Program-made: the position numbers and the translations under genes | The notes under the pieces: model-generated | Told to the model about the DNA's origin: nothing | The model's input: the letters and a program-made list of their open reading frames with translations, nothing else | Databases searched by the model: none | Shown here: in pieces, positions 1 to 8,796 of the stretch | Layout: each line of letters starts with the position of its first letter | Position numbering within the stretch: the first letter of the stretch is position 1 | Assembly (NCBI GenBank): GCA_030549815.1 | Contig: JAUQQQ010000007.1 | Span: forward strand, 59,014 to 123,013 | Length of the DNA: 64,000 bases | Direction of reading: 5' to 3' | Source of the DNA: a bacterium | Lineage (GTDB): Bacteria; DRYD01

Positions 1-2096
1 CTTAGAATATCAACATAAGAATCATAAGAAAACCTATCAATGTATTCTTGTGCTTCCTTTAAAACTTCATTATACTTTCCCGATAGTAGATAGGATTCTA
101 CTTTTAATTTCTTAAACACGTTAATAGTATCCAACTCAAAACTATCTATTATGTCTATAACAGAAAGATAAAAACTATTATCGACAAAAATAGGCAATAA
201 ATCAGACAAAACAGTATTTAAAACATTTTTTTCAAAATCACTGACTTTTTTGTTAGATAAAAGAAAATCAGTAACTATTGAAATAATATCATAATTTGCT
301 TTCAAAACTACGAAATAATAAAAAATCACTAATTTAATAGTATTTATTATTTTTTCCGAGAATAATTCAAATTTTAAGCTTCCAACATTTTCATAACTGG
401 GTATATATTTTTCAACTAGTTCAATAAATGTATCAAGGTATTTTTTGTCCTTATATTCAGAAAAAAGTGTAAAAGAGAGAAGTATTTCAAAAATCCACAA
501 TTTAGCCTTTAGATTTTCATCGACTTTATTTTTATAAAACTCAAGAGCTTGTAATGTATTAGTAAAATATATATATTCTAAGTAAATTACTAATATTTTA
601 ATAAAATCCTTATGAGAACTATCAACAGTTTTTATTATTTCATTGAAAAAAGTTGGTAAAAAATCACTATTTTGTTCTTTTAACAGACTTATTATATCAA
701 GCAAATAATCAAAAGAATAAAGATTATAATTTTTCAATGTAAACAAGAATTTTTCGTATTTTTTTTCTTGTAGATAAATAAATGCTATTCTCTTTGCAGT
801 ATCCTGATCTTTTATTGTTATTTTAGATTTTTCAAGGACTTCTTTCGCTTTATAAAAATCTTTTCTATCCACAAAAATTTTAAATAATTCGGTAGAAATT
901 ATAGGATCATTTGGATTTAATTGATAAAAATTTTCCAAATTTTTAATTAAATCCTCTTCATCAACATACTCTTCTTTAGATTGGTACAATTTTAAAGAAG
1001 AGATTGTAAATATATACAACGCATTTTTATCATCAGGTTTCATTTTAAGTATCCTTTGAGATATCTCCTTAGCTTTAGTAAAATTGTTGGTAGAATAATA
1101 AAGTTGTGCCAAAGAAAGAAGTATTTCGGGATCATTAGAATCAAAAGCCAATTCCTCCAATATTTCTATCGCCCTTTTTGTATTATTATTCAATTGATAA
1201 AGTTTAGCCAAGGCAAGTTTAGCTTCAACAAATTGAGGATCTATATTTATGGCTTTTTCATATTGTTCTATAGCAATATCAAATTGATATTCCTTTTCCA
1301 AGCATTGCCCTAAATAGTAATAAGACCATTTAGAATTAGGATTATTATCTATAGCTAATTGTAAAGTCCTTATTGCTTGAGCATTTTTATCCAGAGTAAA
1401 ATATAGTTTAGCTAATGAATTCAGATAACGTGTATTATTAGGAGCAATTTCAACAGCTTTTTCATAGTTTTTCATCGCCAATCCGTAATTACCAATTTTG
1501 AGGTATATTCTACCCATTATCCAATAAGCTTCTGCTAAAAATTGATTAACAGTAACAGCCCTTTTCAAATAAAAAATAGCCTGCTCATAATTATCCAAAC
1601 CCTCATAAGCTAACCCAAGGTGTAAATAGGCATCCCAGTTATCAGGTTTCAGTTCAATAATCTTCCTAAAATAATTGATAGCTGCTTCAAAATTTTTAGT
1701 ATACAATAAAATTTTTCCTAAAGCAGAAAGATTTTCTATATTGTTTGGTTGGAATTCTAATTGGTCTTGAATAACCTTAACAGACATTTTTACAAGATTT
1801 GAAAGTATTTCTCTTAGCAAATGATCAGCAATCAATTTATTATATACATTTTCGTCAATAGTTGTTGCTTTTTCTAAGTATTTTATACCATTTTTGAAAT
1901 CTCGACCATAAAGTAGTAATAATCCAGCAAAAAATTGGGCAGGAGCAAAATAAGGGTTTAGTTTAATTGATTCTTCTAGAGATTTATGAGCATCTCCTAT
2001 TCTGTTTTCATTAATATAAGCAATGGCTAAATTAAACCAATGCCTTGGGTTTTCAGGTTCTATCTTTACTATTGCTTCTAATTTTTTTATATCCAC
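1..2096 (-). CDS. TPR-repeat protein, C-terminus cut by window edge
   Basis: An uninterrupted minus-strand reading frame runs from a stop codon just above position 2096 to the left window edge, about 698 codons. The translation is a string of tetratricopeptide-like helical pairs, for example segments reading NWDAYLHLGLAYEGLDNYEQ and NSKWSYYYLGQCLEKEYQFD, with the usual small-residue and Tyr/Pro spacing. The C-terminal half keeps helical character but loses clear TPR consensus. No signal peptide is seen. TPR proteins are scaffolds, and no enzymatic function can be assigned. The best start is GTG at 2096, since TPR-like sequence begins immediately and a TAA lies four codons upstream. It has no visible ribosome binding site and sits about 35 bases after the SRP RNA. 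An internal ATG near 1785 is a weaker alternative. Confidence 0.85.
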   Translation of the reverse strand, partial: MDIKKLEAIVKIEPENPRHWFNLAIAYINENRIGDAHKSLEESIKLNPYFAPAQFFAGLLLLYGRDFKNGIKYLEKATTIDENVYNKLIADHLLREILSNLVKMSVKVIQDQLEFQPNNIENLSALGKILLYTKNFEAAINYFRKIIELKPDNWDAYLHLGLAYEGLDNYEQAIFYLKRAVTVNQFLAEAYWIMGRIYLKIGNYGLAMKNYEKAVEIAPNNTRYLNSLAKLYFTLDKNAQAIRTLQLAIDNNPNSKWSYYYLGQCLEKEYQFDIAIEQYEKAINIDPQFVEAKLALAKLYQLNNNTKRAIEILEELAFDSNDPEILLSLAQLYYSTNNFTKAKEISQRILKMKPDDKNALYIFTISSLKLYQSKEEYVDEEDLIKNLENFYQLNPNDPIISTELFKIFVDRKDFYKAKEVLEKSKITIKDQDTAKRIAFIYLQEKKYEKFLFTLKNYNLYSFDYLLDIISLLKEQNSDFLPTFFNEIIKTVDSSHKDFIKILVIYLEYIYFTNTLQALEFYKNKVDENLKAKLWIFEILLSFTLFSEYKDKKYLDTFIELVEKYIPSYENVGSLKFELFSEKIINTIKLVIFYYFVVLKANYDIISIVTDFLLSNKKVSDFEKNVLNTVLSDLLPIFVDNSFYLSVIDIIDSFELDTINVFKKLKVESYLLSGKYNEVLKEAQEYIDRFSYDSYVDIL

Positions 2097-2130
2097 AATG
2101 GATAATTAAAAAGAAAACATATATGATTTT

Positions 2131-2228
2131 TGGGGTTAGGGTTATACTGACGGTGCGGGATCTACTTACCGTTGCTTCCTTCCGGACCTGGCGGGGTTCG
2201 TAGTCCACACCTCAGTAGCCCCAACCCC
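2131..2228 (-). ncRNA. ffs: Signal recognition particle RNA, small bacterial (4.5S) type
   Basis: On the minus strand the segment contains the SRP domain IV signature CAGGTCCGGAAGGAAGCA (GGAA tetraloop with the flanking asymmetric loop bound by Ffh). Its ends GGGGTTGGGG and CCCTAACCCC pair to close one long hairpin of about 98 nt. There is no Alu domain, so it is the short form. The RNA binds Ffh and directs ribosomes to the membrane. The exact ends are taken from the terminal stem. Confidence 0.95.
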
Positions 2229-2232
2229 ATTA

Positions 2233-2313
2233 TTACTATTCTCTAAAACATTCAAAACTCCTCCTGTATAAAAAAATAAAAAACAGGAAATAAAAAAATA
2301 GAGAGAATAGTAA
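2233..2313. promoter_or_regulatory. Nested inverted repeats between divergent ffs and htpX
   Basis: A perfect 12-bp inverted repeat, TTACTATTCTCT at 2233-2244 and AGAGAATAGTAA at 2302-2313, flanks the intergenic region between SRP RNA (minus) and htpX (plus). A second pair, TCCTGT at 2262-2267 and ACAGGA at 2283-2288, is nested inside. The arms lie next to the start regions of both transcripts, which fits a shared operator or mirrored promoter elements. It is not a terminator, because both flanking genes point outward. Confidence 0.5.
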
Positions 2314-2333
2314 AAAATGAAAGGAGTGATGTT

Positions 2334-3161
2334 ATGTGGTATTACTTTAAAACAGTTATCCTACTTATGTTCCTAACATTTTTCCTTGTTTATCTTGGTA
2401 AATCATTAGCAGGAGAAATAGGAATGATTATAGCACTTATTATAGGAATTTCCGCTAATTTTATCTCCTATTTCTTCTCAGATAAGATAGTTCTTAGCAT
2501 GTATGGAGCAAAGGAAATAAAAGAAGAAGATTTTCCAGAATTATACAACATGGTAAAATATTTAGCACAAAGAGCTTCATTACCAATGCCTAAAATTTAC
2601 ATCATTGATGAGGATCAACCCAATGCTTTTGCAACAGGTAGGGATCCAAAACACGCTGCCGTCGCATTTACAAGAGGTATAATAAACCTTTTGTCTTTAG
2701 AAGAATTAATGGGAGTAGCAGCACATGAATTAGCACATATAAAAAATAGAGATATATTAATCTCTACAGTAGCAGCTTCAATCGCTTCAGCAATAACTAT
2801 TATAATAGACATGTTGCGTTGGACCCTTATATTTGCAACAAGCAGAGACAATAGCAGAAATATACTAGTAGATTTACTAATGATAATCGTAGCACCGATA
2901 ATAGCTTTACTTATTCAATTGGCGATATCCAGAACAAGAGAATACTTAGCAGATAAAGTTGGAGCACAAATAGTTGGTAACCCAATATATTTAGCCAATG
3001 CTTTAGAAAAATTGGATTATTATTCAAAGATGATACCAATGAATCGATATTCACCTGCCACCAGTCATATGTTCATCGTTAATCCTGAAAATTTTCTCGT
3101 TCTCTTCTCCACTCATCCACCTATAAAAGAAAGAATTAAAAGACTTAGACAAATGATTTAA
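2334..3161 (+). CDS. htpX: M48 family membrane zinc metalloprotease HtpX
   Basis: This 275-residue protein matches HtpX, which degrades misfolded inner-membrane proteins under envelope stress. Two N-terminal hydrophobic segments (about residues 5-25 and 28-48) precede the cytoplasmic zinc site HELAH at 131-135. The third ligand is Glu203 in SRTREYLAD, typical of M48B. Two further hydrophobic stretches lie around residues 142-165 and 178-198. The start ATG has a good AAGGAG site. It is the first gene of a plus-strand series htpX-rpsG-unknown-rpmF. The divergent neighbour is SRP RNA, another membrane-protein biogenesis component. Confidence 0.95.
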   Translation: MWYYFKTVILLMFLTFFLVYLGKSLAGEIGMIIALIIGISANFISYFFSDKIVLSMYGAKEIKEEDFPELYNMVKYLAQRASLPMPKIYIIDEDQPNAFATGRDPKHAAVAFTRGIINLLSLEELMGVAAHELAHIKNRDILISTVAASIASAITIIIDMLRWTLIFATSRDNSRNILVDLLMIIVAPIIALLIQLAISRTREYLADKVGAQIVGNPIYLANALEKLDYYSKMIPMNRYSPATSHMFIVNPENFLVLFSTHPPIKERIKRLRQMI

Positions 3162-3242
3162 AAATAAAAAACAAGAAGGGAAATTTTACAAAGCATAGAA
3201 TTTTATAAATTGAAATAAATAATAATCAAAAGGTGATAAAAA

Positions 3243-3710
3243 ATGAGAAAAAAGAGAGCTGAGATAAGAGAAATTTCACCAGATCCGGTATTTAATAGCG
3301 TTAGAGTAGCAAGATTCATTAATAAACTCATGTGGGATGGGAAAAAAACTATTGCTGAAAAAATCTTCTATACAGCACTAAAAAAAATAGAAGAAAGAAC
3401 AAAAAAAGATGGATTAGAAGTATTCAATAAAGCCATTGATAACCTAAAACCAATCTATGAAGTAAGACCAAGAAGAGTAGGTGGAGCTACCTATCAAGTA
3501 CCAGTAGAAGTAGATGAAAGACGTGGAGAAACATTAGCAATGAGATGGCTACTACAAGTTACAAGAGACGAAAAAGGAAGACCAATGGTGGATAAATTAG
3601 TCGATGAAATAATAGAAGCATACAATAACGGTGGAAAAGCAATGAAAATCAGAGAAAATGTTCATAGGATGGCAGAAGCCAACAGAGCATTTGCTCATTT
3701 CAGATGGTAA
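3243..3710 (+). CDS. rpsG: 30S ribosomal protein S7
   Basis: A 155-residue protein of normal bacterial S7 length. Diagnostic segments are [18 protein letters not shown] near the N-terminus, [19 protein letters not shown] in the middle and the tail [14 protein letters not shown]7 nucleates assembly of the 30S head and contacts the E site. The ATG is preceded by AAAGGTGA. It is separated from its usual partners rpsL, fusA and tuf, none of which is in this window. It may be co-transcribed with htpX. Confidence 0.98.
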   Translation: MRKKRAEIREISPDPVFNSVRVARFINKLMWDGKKTIAEKIFYTALKKIEERTKKDGLEVFNKAIDNLKPIYEVRPRRVGGATYQVPVEVDERRGETLAMRWLLQVTRDEKGRPMVDKLVDEIIEAYNNGGKAMKIRENVHRMAEANRAFAHFRW

Positions 3711-3733
3711 AATAATTTAAACCGGTGGTAAAA

Positions 3734-4177
3734 ATGCTAATCTATGATATATACCCAAAAAACGTAAAGAAAAGTTTAAGAGAGTTACTCTTTTTCGCAG
3801 CAGGTGGTCTAAACCACTACCCAGAATGGGCACAAAACAAAATATTAAAAGAATTTAAACCCGAAGAAGTCATCCAAACCGCAGCACAAATGATCTTAGA
3901 TCCAAGCGTACCAAGTGGAATAAAATACAATGTTTTCTTCTTTTGCCTTTATAACTTCGGATTAGGACAAAATGCAGATTTCGTCAAAGAATTGATATAT
4001 GCAGCCGCAAATTTCGACTGGGACAACACCTTAATACCAACTAACTTCAAACGACACCTTAAAGATGAAATAATACCAACTTACATAAAATACTACGAAC
4101 AAAAAGAACAAGAAATACTTTTAGGAAAAAGTAAACACATAATCTACGAAGTAGAAGAAAATCAGGAAAAATGTTAA
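3734..4177 (+). CDS. Uncharacterised protein between rpsG and rpmF
   Basis: About 147 residues, predicted soluble and largely helical, with many aromatic residues (segments such as LLFFAAGGLNHYPEWAQNK and YNVFFFCLYNFGLG). It has no signal peptide, membrane span or recognisable catalytic motif. The ATG at 3734 is preferred because GGTGG sits about six bases upstream. A GTG at 3725 would add three residues. It lies 15-25 bases from each ribosomal protein gene, so it is probably co-translated with them, but the neighbourhood gives no precise role. Confidence 0.75.
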   Translation: MLIYDIYPKNVKKSLRELLFFAAGGLNHYPEWAQNKILKEFKPEEVIQTAAQMILDPSVPSGIKYNVFFFCLYNFGLGQNADFVKELIYAAANFDWDNTLIPTNFKRHLKDEIIPTYIKYYEQKEQEILLGKSKHIIYEVEENQEKC

Positions 4178-4194
4178 AAAGGAAGGGATAAAAA

Positions 4195-4443
4195 ATGGCA
4201 AACCCTAAATTTAAACTTTCAAGATCAAGGGTAAGACATAGAAGGAGCAATAGCCAAAAAATAGATCTACAAAAATATCCAAACTATTCAAAATCGGTCT
4301 GTGTAAATTGTGGTAATCCAAAACTTTCTCACTTCGTATGCCAATTCTGTGGTTACTACGGAGATACAAAAGTAGTAGAACCTGTATTAACAAGAGAATA
4401 CGTAAGATCAGTGTATTACAAAAAGAATTTCGAACAAAGCTAA
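4195..4443 (+). CDS. rpmF: 50S ribosomal protein L32, with C-terminal extension
   Basis: The N-terminus MANPKFKLSRSRVRHRR is L32-like (basic, Arg/Ser-rich). A zinc ribbon follows with Cys36-x2-Cys39 and Cys49-x2-Cys52. At 82 residues it is about 20 longer than usual. The extra C-terminal part is rich in Val, Tyr and Arg. The ATG has a GGAAGGGA site. It probably forms an operon with rpsG and the small upstream gene. Confidence 0.93.
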   Translation: MANPKFKLSRSRVRHRRSNSQKIDLQKYPNYSKSVCVNCGNPKLSHFVCQFCGYYGDTKVVEPVLTREYVRSVYYKKNFEQS

Positions 4444-4796
4444 GAGTAGGCATAGTCTTGAGTAGTGACCTCTTCTCTTGATTAGGAGCTTATTGTTTCA
4501 TTGGGAAAACTCACACAACCATAAGAATGAGAAGCCAATATTAATGTATAGGCCTTTCCCTCCACAGAGTTAGTTCGGACTAGTCCAGCCCTACTGTCTT
4601 TCTCTCTTTTAGCTTTTTCAGTATTCTTTTATTTTTTTCAACCATTCATCCCTCCTTGGAGAGCCTTCTGGAATTGTGTCTTCGCAAGTTCACTAAAATC
4701 TGCCTTACTAATATTGTCAATTTTCACATTAACTCTACATTGAGTTTTTTCTTGACTTCTTCTTAAGCCTGTTTCACTTATTTTTTTACTACACAA
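4444..4796. repeat. Gene-free region with decayed repeat copy A (plus orientation)
   Basis: No intact gene is seen. Bases about 4464-4494 (AGTGACCTCTTCTC...GGAGCTTA) and 4637-4671 (CAACCATTCATCCCTCC...GAGAGCCTTCTGG) match, in order and orientation, the two ends of the hairpin-rich repeat found reversed at 16495-16790 and partly at 35986-36125. The central TTCG micro-hairpins of the other copies are missing. Beyond it, at about 4655-4795 on minus, there is a short open frame without a start codon that I cannot identify. Confidence 0.5.
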
Positions 4797-6878
4797 TCAT
4801 AAATTGAAGGTTATATTCATTCTTACTAACTGTACAAATCGGTTGGTAGTTGGAAAAAGAGGAGGTCTTAAAAAGGCAAATCTTCTATCATATCTGTAAT
4901 CTTTCTTAAATCCAGTACTAGGTTGCATAGTAGCACTATTGAAAGTTCCTACTGGCCCTCTAAAATATTGGATGATACCACCATAAACATGCAGTATATT
5001 ATTGGAATTATAAGTCCAACTGTTATAATCCTCAACCATGAAATAACCTCCCCGTTGATTGCTAGTGTAGTTAGCCCGGCTATTACCTGGTCTATCTTTC
5101 ATAGCAAGTATAGAAGCATAAACATATAATCCATTATTATTACCTCCTAAATTAGTATATAGTTTAGCATTTCTTCCAAAAAATACAATGTCCGAATACA
5201 AACCAACAACAATAGAGTTATCGTTAGGAGGTAAAGCACCATTAGATGGATTAACACCATAAGGAACAATAGATCCATTAATTCTTATGCTCTTTATATT
5301 TGCACTATTACCTGCAGCTTGGTTAGAAGATTTAGCAATTATTGTTATAGGTTCAGCAGCTACTCCCGATAATCCACCTGCAGAAGCATTATTTCTATTA
5401 GATGCTCCTAATTCTTCTCCAATACTTCCATTTACCCATATTGCTCCTTTAGGGAAAGTTTGTCCATCAGGCAAATTAAACTTTGTTATATACATCGTAT
5501 TCCCTTCTATTTTTGCCAATACTATGGACTTTTCATTTTGAGGAATAGTATATGAAGATGAATTATTATAACCATTAGGATTATTTAAATAATCCAACAA
5601 ATTTTGCTGTCCATTTGATAGGGTAATTTCCTTAACTTTTAAAGTACTAACACCTGAAGGTTTTGTTATATTATATACTACATCTTTATTTTTCTTTAAC
5701 ATTACCACAGGAGTTGAATAAGTACCAGAGCTATCAAATTGGAAAGTATATTTTGGCAATACTTCTCCATTAGAAGTAGCATAGCCTAAGTTAAGTTGGC
5801 TAAGAATATTATTATTATCAGTATCCCTAACATAAATACCTGAAACTATTTGATTATTTTGAACATCAACGAATATTCCACGTTGGGAAGTAGGAGCTCC
5901 CGCTCCACCATTACCTATTAAAGCAGGCCATACCTGTCTTAAAGTATTTTTAGGATCATTAGGGTCATCAGGAGGTAAACTAACCTGTGGAGAATTAGCT
6001 TTTATACCAGCAGTCCCATTACTAAAAGTTTTATTAAAAAAGTTATCTATTGTTGCTTCATTATTTACAGTATATCCTTGCAATACAAATCCATAGTAAC
6101 CAGTAGGAGGATTATTTGTTACTGTTAAGTTTCCCCTAAAACTAAAAGGTCCATTAAAAATCGGTGTAGAAAAAGGAGAGTTATAATAGCTACCACTACC
6201 TGAAATTCTCACAATTCTACTATTGGTATGAACAGGACCCGTTAAAGTATCATAACCTGCTAAAAACCAAATATTACTATCACTTGGTGTAGTCTCAACA
6301 TTTGTAAAATAAGCAAAACGATTGAAATTCTCAAGATTGATAATACTTATTTGATACATTCTACTACCTTGTCCTATTCTATAGGTATTAGTAACCTCAG
6401 TTAATATTAAATATGGAGCTCCTTCACCATCAAAAACATTAGTATTATCACGATTAATTAAAGATTGAACACCGTTATTTCTTAGATCATTAATCAACTG
6501 ATTTAATCCGTTAGCATTTTGCCAATAACTGTTTATCACATCTTGATCAAATATGAAAACTCTAATTTGAACACCATTAGCAAAATTACTTATAGTTCTT
6601 CCATTTCTATAACCATCAGCTATTAATATATTTGAGTCAGGCAAAACAGAAGGACTACTATTAAAAAGGTTTGTTAAATAACTCCAACCAAGATTAGTTC
6701 CCAGGTTCAACCCTTCAAACCTCTGAGCAAACCTTTCCTTAGATCTAACATAACCCGTTGTTTTTTCAACAACATTGATTATAGCCATCGCTAACATAAA
6801 TATTACGAAAATAATAAACAAGACATAAATTATGGCTATACCCTTTCTATCCTTCATTTTACTTTTCATAATATCCAC
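4797..6878 (-). CDS. PilX-like pilus/secretion-associated membrane protein
   Basis: A 693-residue protein with a basic start (KSKMKDRKG) followed by one hydrophobic helix (about residues 14-38), then an extracytoplasmic Gly/Asn/Ser-rich domain. The N-terminus resembles PilX/GspK-class minor pilins, but the canonical Glu5 after the Gly cleavage site is absent, so processing is uncertain. The body contains GPVHTNSRIVRISGSG and repeated short beta-rich segments; it may belong to the DUF4900 group seen with pilin genes, but I cannot verify this. It is the last gene of a minus-strand operon with two pilin-like proteins (17-base gap to the next). A surface pilus or secretion role is inferred. Confidence 0.75.
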   Translation of the reverse strand: MDIMKSKMKDRKGIAIIYVLFIIFVIFMLAMAIINVVEKTTGYVRSKERFAQRFEGLNLGTNLGWSYLTNLFNSSPSVLPDSNILIADGYRNGRTISNFANGVQIRVFIFDQDVINSYWQNANGLNQLINDLRNNGVQSLINRDNTNVFDGEGAPYLILTEVTNTYRIGQGSRMYQISIINLENFNRFAYFTNVETTPSDSNIWFLAGYDTLTGPVHTNSRIVRISGSGSYYNSPFSTPIFNGPFSFRGNLTVTNNPPTGYYGFVLQGYTVNNEATIDNFFNKTFSNGTAGIKANSPQVSLPPDDPNDPKNTLRQVWPALIGNGGAGAPTSQRGIFVDVQNNQIVSGIYVRDTDNNNILSQLNLGYATSNGEVLPKYTFQFDSSGTYSTPVVMLKKNKDVVYNITKPSGVSTLKVKEITLSNGQQNLLDYLNNPNGYNNSSSYTIPQNEKSIVLAKIEGNTMYITKFNLPDGQTFPKGAIWVNGSIGEELGASNRNNASAGGLSGVAAEPITIIAKSSNQAAGNSANIKSIRINGSIVPYGVNPSNGALPPNDNSIVVGLYSDIVFFGRNAKLYTNLGGNNNGLYVYASILAMKDRPGNSRANYTSNQRGGYFMVEDYNSWTYNSNNILHVYGGIIQYFRGPVGTFNSATMQPSTGFKKDYRYDRRFAFLRPPLFPTTNRFVQLVRMNITFNL

Positions 6879-6895
6879 CTCCTTATCTATCCCCC

Positions 6896-7477
6896 TTATC
6901 TATTCGACACTATGTAAGCAGTTTGTAATCTTCTTGAGTATTTCGTTTCAAAAACAGTAATAACAATTTGCAAAGAATCACCGTTACTTGCAATGCTTCC
7001 TGAATTAAATATTCTAAATTCAACATTTTCTATGTTATCAAATGTTGTTCTTTGGGCTGGATTATTTCTTGGAAAAATATCTATAAAACCATCATTAAAA
7101 GGTTGTGAATTAGGAGAAGGAGATCTAAATCCAACTCTCCACTCTTCAAACATATTAGCATTCATATTTAAAGGATTAAAACTATTTCTATTAATTCTCC
7201 AAAACCTAACTTCACTAACATATCCTGCTGTCCTTTCAGAACCAGTAACCAAAGAATAAGGAGGATTAACATTATCAGGTAATGGATTAGATTGGATCAA
7301 TACAGGCAAATCTCTACTTATTTTAGCAAGTCTCGTAAATTCCTCCGATTTAGCAAATTGAACCCTGTAAAGTCTATTAAGAAACATAAATGTATAAATA
7401 GTAATCATACCCAACAAAGAAAACAAAGCAGTATATATTAAAACTTCTGCTAACGTCATCCCTTTTTTATTTTTCAT
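6896..7477 (-). CDS. Type IV prepilin-like protein
   Basis: 193 residues beginning MKNKKG|MTLAEVLIYTALF, a class III prepilin signal: basic leader, Gly at the cleavage site, Glu at mature position 5, then a hydrophobic helix to about residue 30. The C-terminal domain is a small beta-rich region without a clear Cys pair. It resembles minor pilins such as PilW/GspJ. It starts immediately after the stop of the upstream pilin gene, so translational coupling is likely. Predicted location is the inner membrane and pilus tip or body. Confidence 0.85.
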   Translation of the reverse strand: MKNKKGMTLAEVLIYTALFSLLGMITIYTFMFLNRLYRVQFAKSEEFTRLAKISRDLPVLIQSNPLPDNVNPPYSLVTGSERTAGYVSEVRFWRINRNSFNPLNMNANMFEEWRVGFRSPSPNSQPFNDGFIDIFPRNNPAQRTTFDNIENVEFRIFNSGSIASNGDSLQIVITVFETKYSRRLQTAYIVSNR

Positions 7478-8005
7478 TTACATCACCTCATCATTTGAAA
7501 CAGAGAATATTTTTCTAACACTTCTCCAATTATTTTTATCCCTCCATCTAATAATAACAGTATATACCCATACTCTATGATATCCCAAATTAACGAGATT
7601 AGGATTCCTTCCCTCTCTATTCCATAGACTTTCAACTCTTATGTGTCTTTGAAAAACATTAGCTTTAACAAACTGAAGACTATTCAATGGTGGAGAATTA
7701 AGAGCAACAAAATTTTGATTATTATTAGCAGGAGTAGATTGTATCAATCCTGTTAAAGACGGATCAATAGTAAAAAAATCATTTGTAGAAGATTGAAGAG
7801 TAGAAGAAAACAATACTCCTCTATTAACTCTAACAAATGATTGAATTATATCAATATTTTGCATAGCAGCTTCTGCTAAATTAGAATTAGTGTTTATTCT
7901 CATTGCAGAATAATAGAGAAGAACAACAGAAAACATTGCAATAATGAATATCGATAAAGCCACCAAAATTTCAGTAATAGACAAACCCTTTTCCTTACTA
8001 TTCAT
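7478..8005 (-). CDS. Type IV prepilin-like protein, first gene of pilin operon
   Basis: 175 residues beginning MNSKEKG|LSITEILVALSIF, a class III signal with Glu at mature position 5. It resembles PilV/GspI-type minor pilins. The start ATG follows a GGGAGA-type site. It is promoter-proximal in the three-gene minus-strand operon. A sigma-70 promoter and five tandem TTAACA-like boxes lie directly upstream. No pilus ATPase, platform protein or prepilin peptidase is in the window. Confidence 0.87.
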   Translation of the reverse strand: MNSKEKGLSITEILVALSIFIIAMFSVVLLYYSAMRINTNSNLAEAAMQNIDIIQSFVRVNRGVLFSSTLQSSTNDFFTIDPSLTGLIQSTPANNNQNFVALNSPPLNSLQFVKANVFQRHIRVESLWNREGRNPNLVNLGYHRVWVYTVIIRWRDKNNWRSVRKIFSVSNDEVM

Positions 8006-8042
8006 TTTTACTTTTCATCTCCCTTCTATTTTCTCCCTCATT

Positions 8043-8073
8043 ATTATATATAACATATTTTTTAAAAAGTCAA
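8043..8073 (-). promoter_or_regulatory. Sigma-70-type promoter of the pilin operon
   Basis: On the minus strand TTGACT (8073-8068) is followed by an AT-rich spacer and TATATAAT. Reading TATATA at 8050-8045 gives a 17-bp spacer; reading TATAAT at 8048-8043 gives 19. Transcription would begin about 30 bases before the pilin start codon. This is among the clearest promoters in the window. Confidence 0.75.
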
Positions 8074-8083
8074 GTGATGCAAT

Positions 8084-8134
8084 TGTTAATTAATTGTAAA
8101 AAAATGTTAAATTTTTGTTAAAATTTTTTGTTAT
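8084..8134 (-). promoter_or_regulatory. Tandem PhoP/WalR-like boxes upstream of pilin promoter
   Basis: In gene sense the boxes read ATAACA-N7-TTAACA-N5-TTAACA-N4-TTTACA-N5-TTAACA, ending 10 bases upstream of the -35 element. Roughly 11-bp direct repeats of TTAACA match the B. subtilis PhoP box consensus (TT[A/T/C]ACA with about 5-bp spacing), and its complement TGTTAA matches the WalR half-site. The placement fits activation by an OmpR-family response regulator. No cognate regulator is encoded in this window. Confidence 0.55.
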
Positions 8135-8149
8135 TAAATAGCAGCAAAT

Positions 8150-8794
8150 TTAATTTTTTTCTTGCCAAACTCCTTCCTTTTTTAAAACCACAAACACAGT
8201 TTTATAAAGTATAAAAATATCCAAAAGTAAAGAAAAGTTTTTAATGTATATCAAGTCATAATAAATTCTCTTTTCCCAGGGTATTGTATTTCTTCCATTA
8301 ATTTGGGCCAAACCAGTAATTCCAGGTTTAATTAATGTTCTCTGTTTTTGTATTTCATTGAGTTTTTCATACTGTTCAGGTAAATTTGGTCTAGGGCCAA
8401 CAAAACTCATCTGTCCCAACAAAATATTTATCAACTGAGGAAGTTCATCCAGAGAAGTCTCTCGCAAAAACCTGCCAAACCTTGTTATCCTCGGATCATC
8501 TTTATAAGTATGTATATCTTTATTTTCTTGAAAAACTTTGAAAGTCCTAAATTTATACATCTTAAAAACCTTCCCTTTCAAACCTGTTCTTTCTTGCACA
8601 AAAAATACCGGCCAACCATCATCCAAAACTATCAAAAAAGAAATAATTAAAAATAAAGGGAAAAGTAAAATAAGAAAAAACATTGCCAAAACCCTATCAA
8701 AAAAATACTTTATCATTAATTGAAATCTTTGAGAAGAAGAAAAATCGATATCCTTAAATTCTTTTAATTCTATACATTCATTTTCTTTTACCAT
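8150..8794 (-). CDS. Undecaprenyl-phosphate sugar-phosphate transferase (WcaJ/EpsL type)
   Basis: 214 residues with one N-terminal hydrophobic segment (about 30-54), then the bacterial sugar transferase domain. Family motifs are present in order: KMYKFRTF, DPRITRFGRFLRETSLDELPQ, MSFVGPRPNLP and KPGITGLAQINGR. Such enzymes start O-antigen, capsule or exopolysaccharide units by loading a sugar phosphate onto the membrane lipid carrier. The predicted start follows the histidine kinase stop by two bases, so the two are coupled. No other glycan genes are nearby, so the polymer is unknown. Confidence 0.92.
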   Translation of the reverse strand: MVKENECIELKEFKDIDFSSSQRFQLMIKYFFDRVLAMFFLILLFPLFLIISFLIVLDDGWPVFFVQERTGLKGKVFKMYKFRTFKVFQENKDIHTYKDDPRITRFGRFLRETSLDELPQLINILLGQMSFVGPRPNLPEQYEKLNEIQKQRTLIKPGITGLAQINGRNTIPWEKRIYYDLIYIKNFSLLLDIFILYKTVFVVLKKEGVWQEKN

Positions 8795-8796
8795 TT

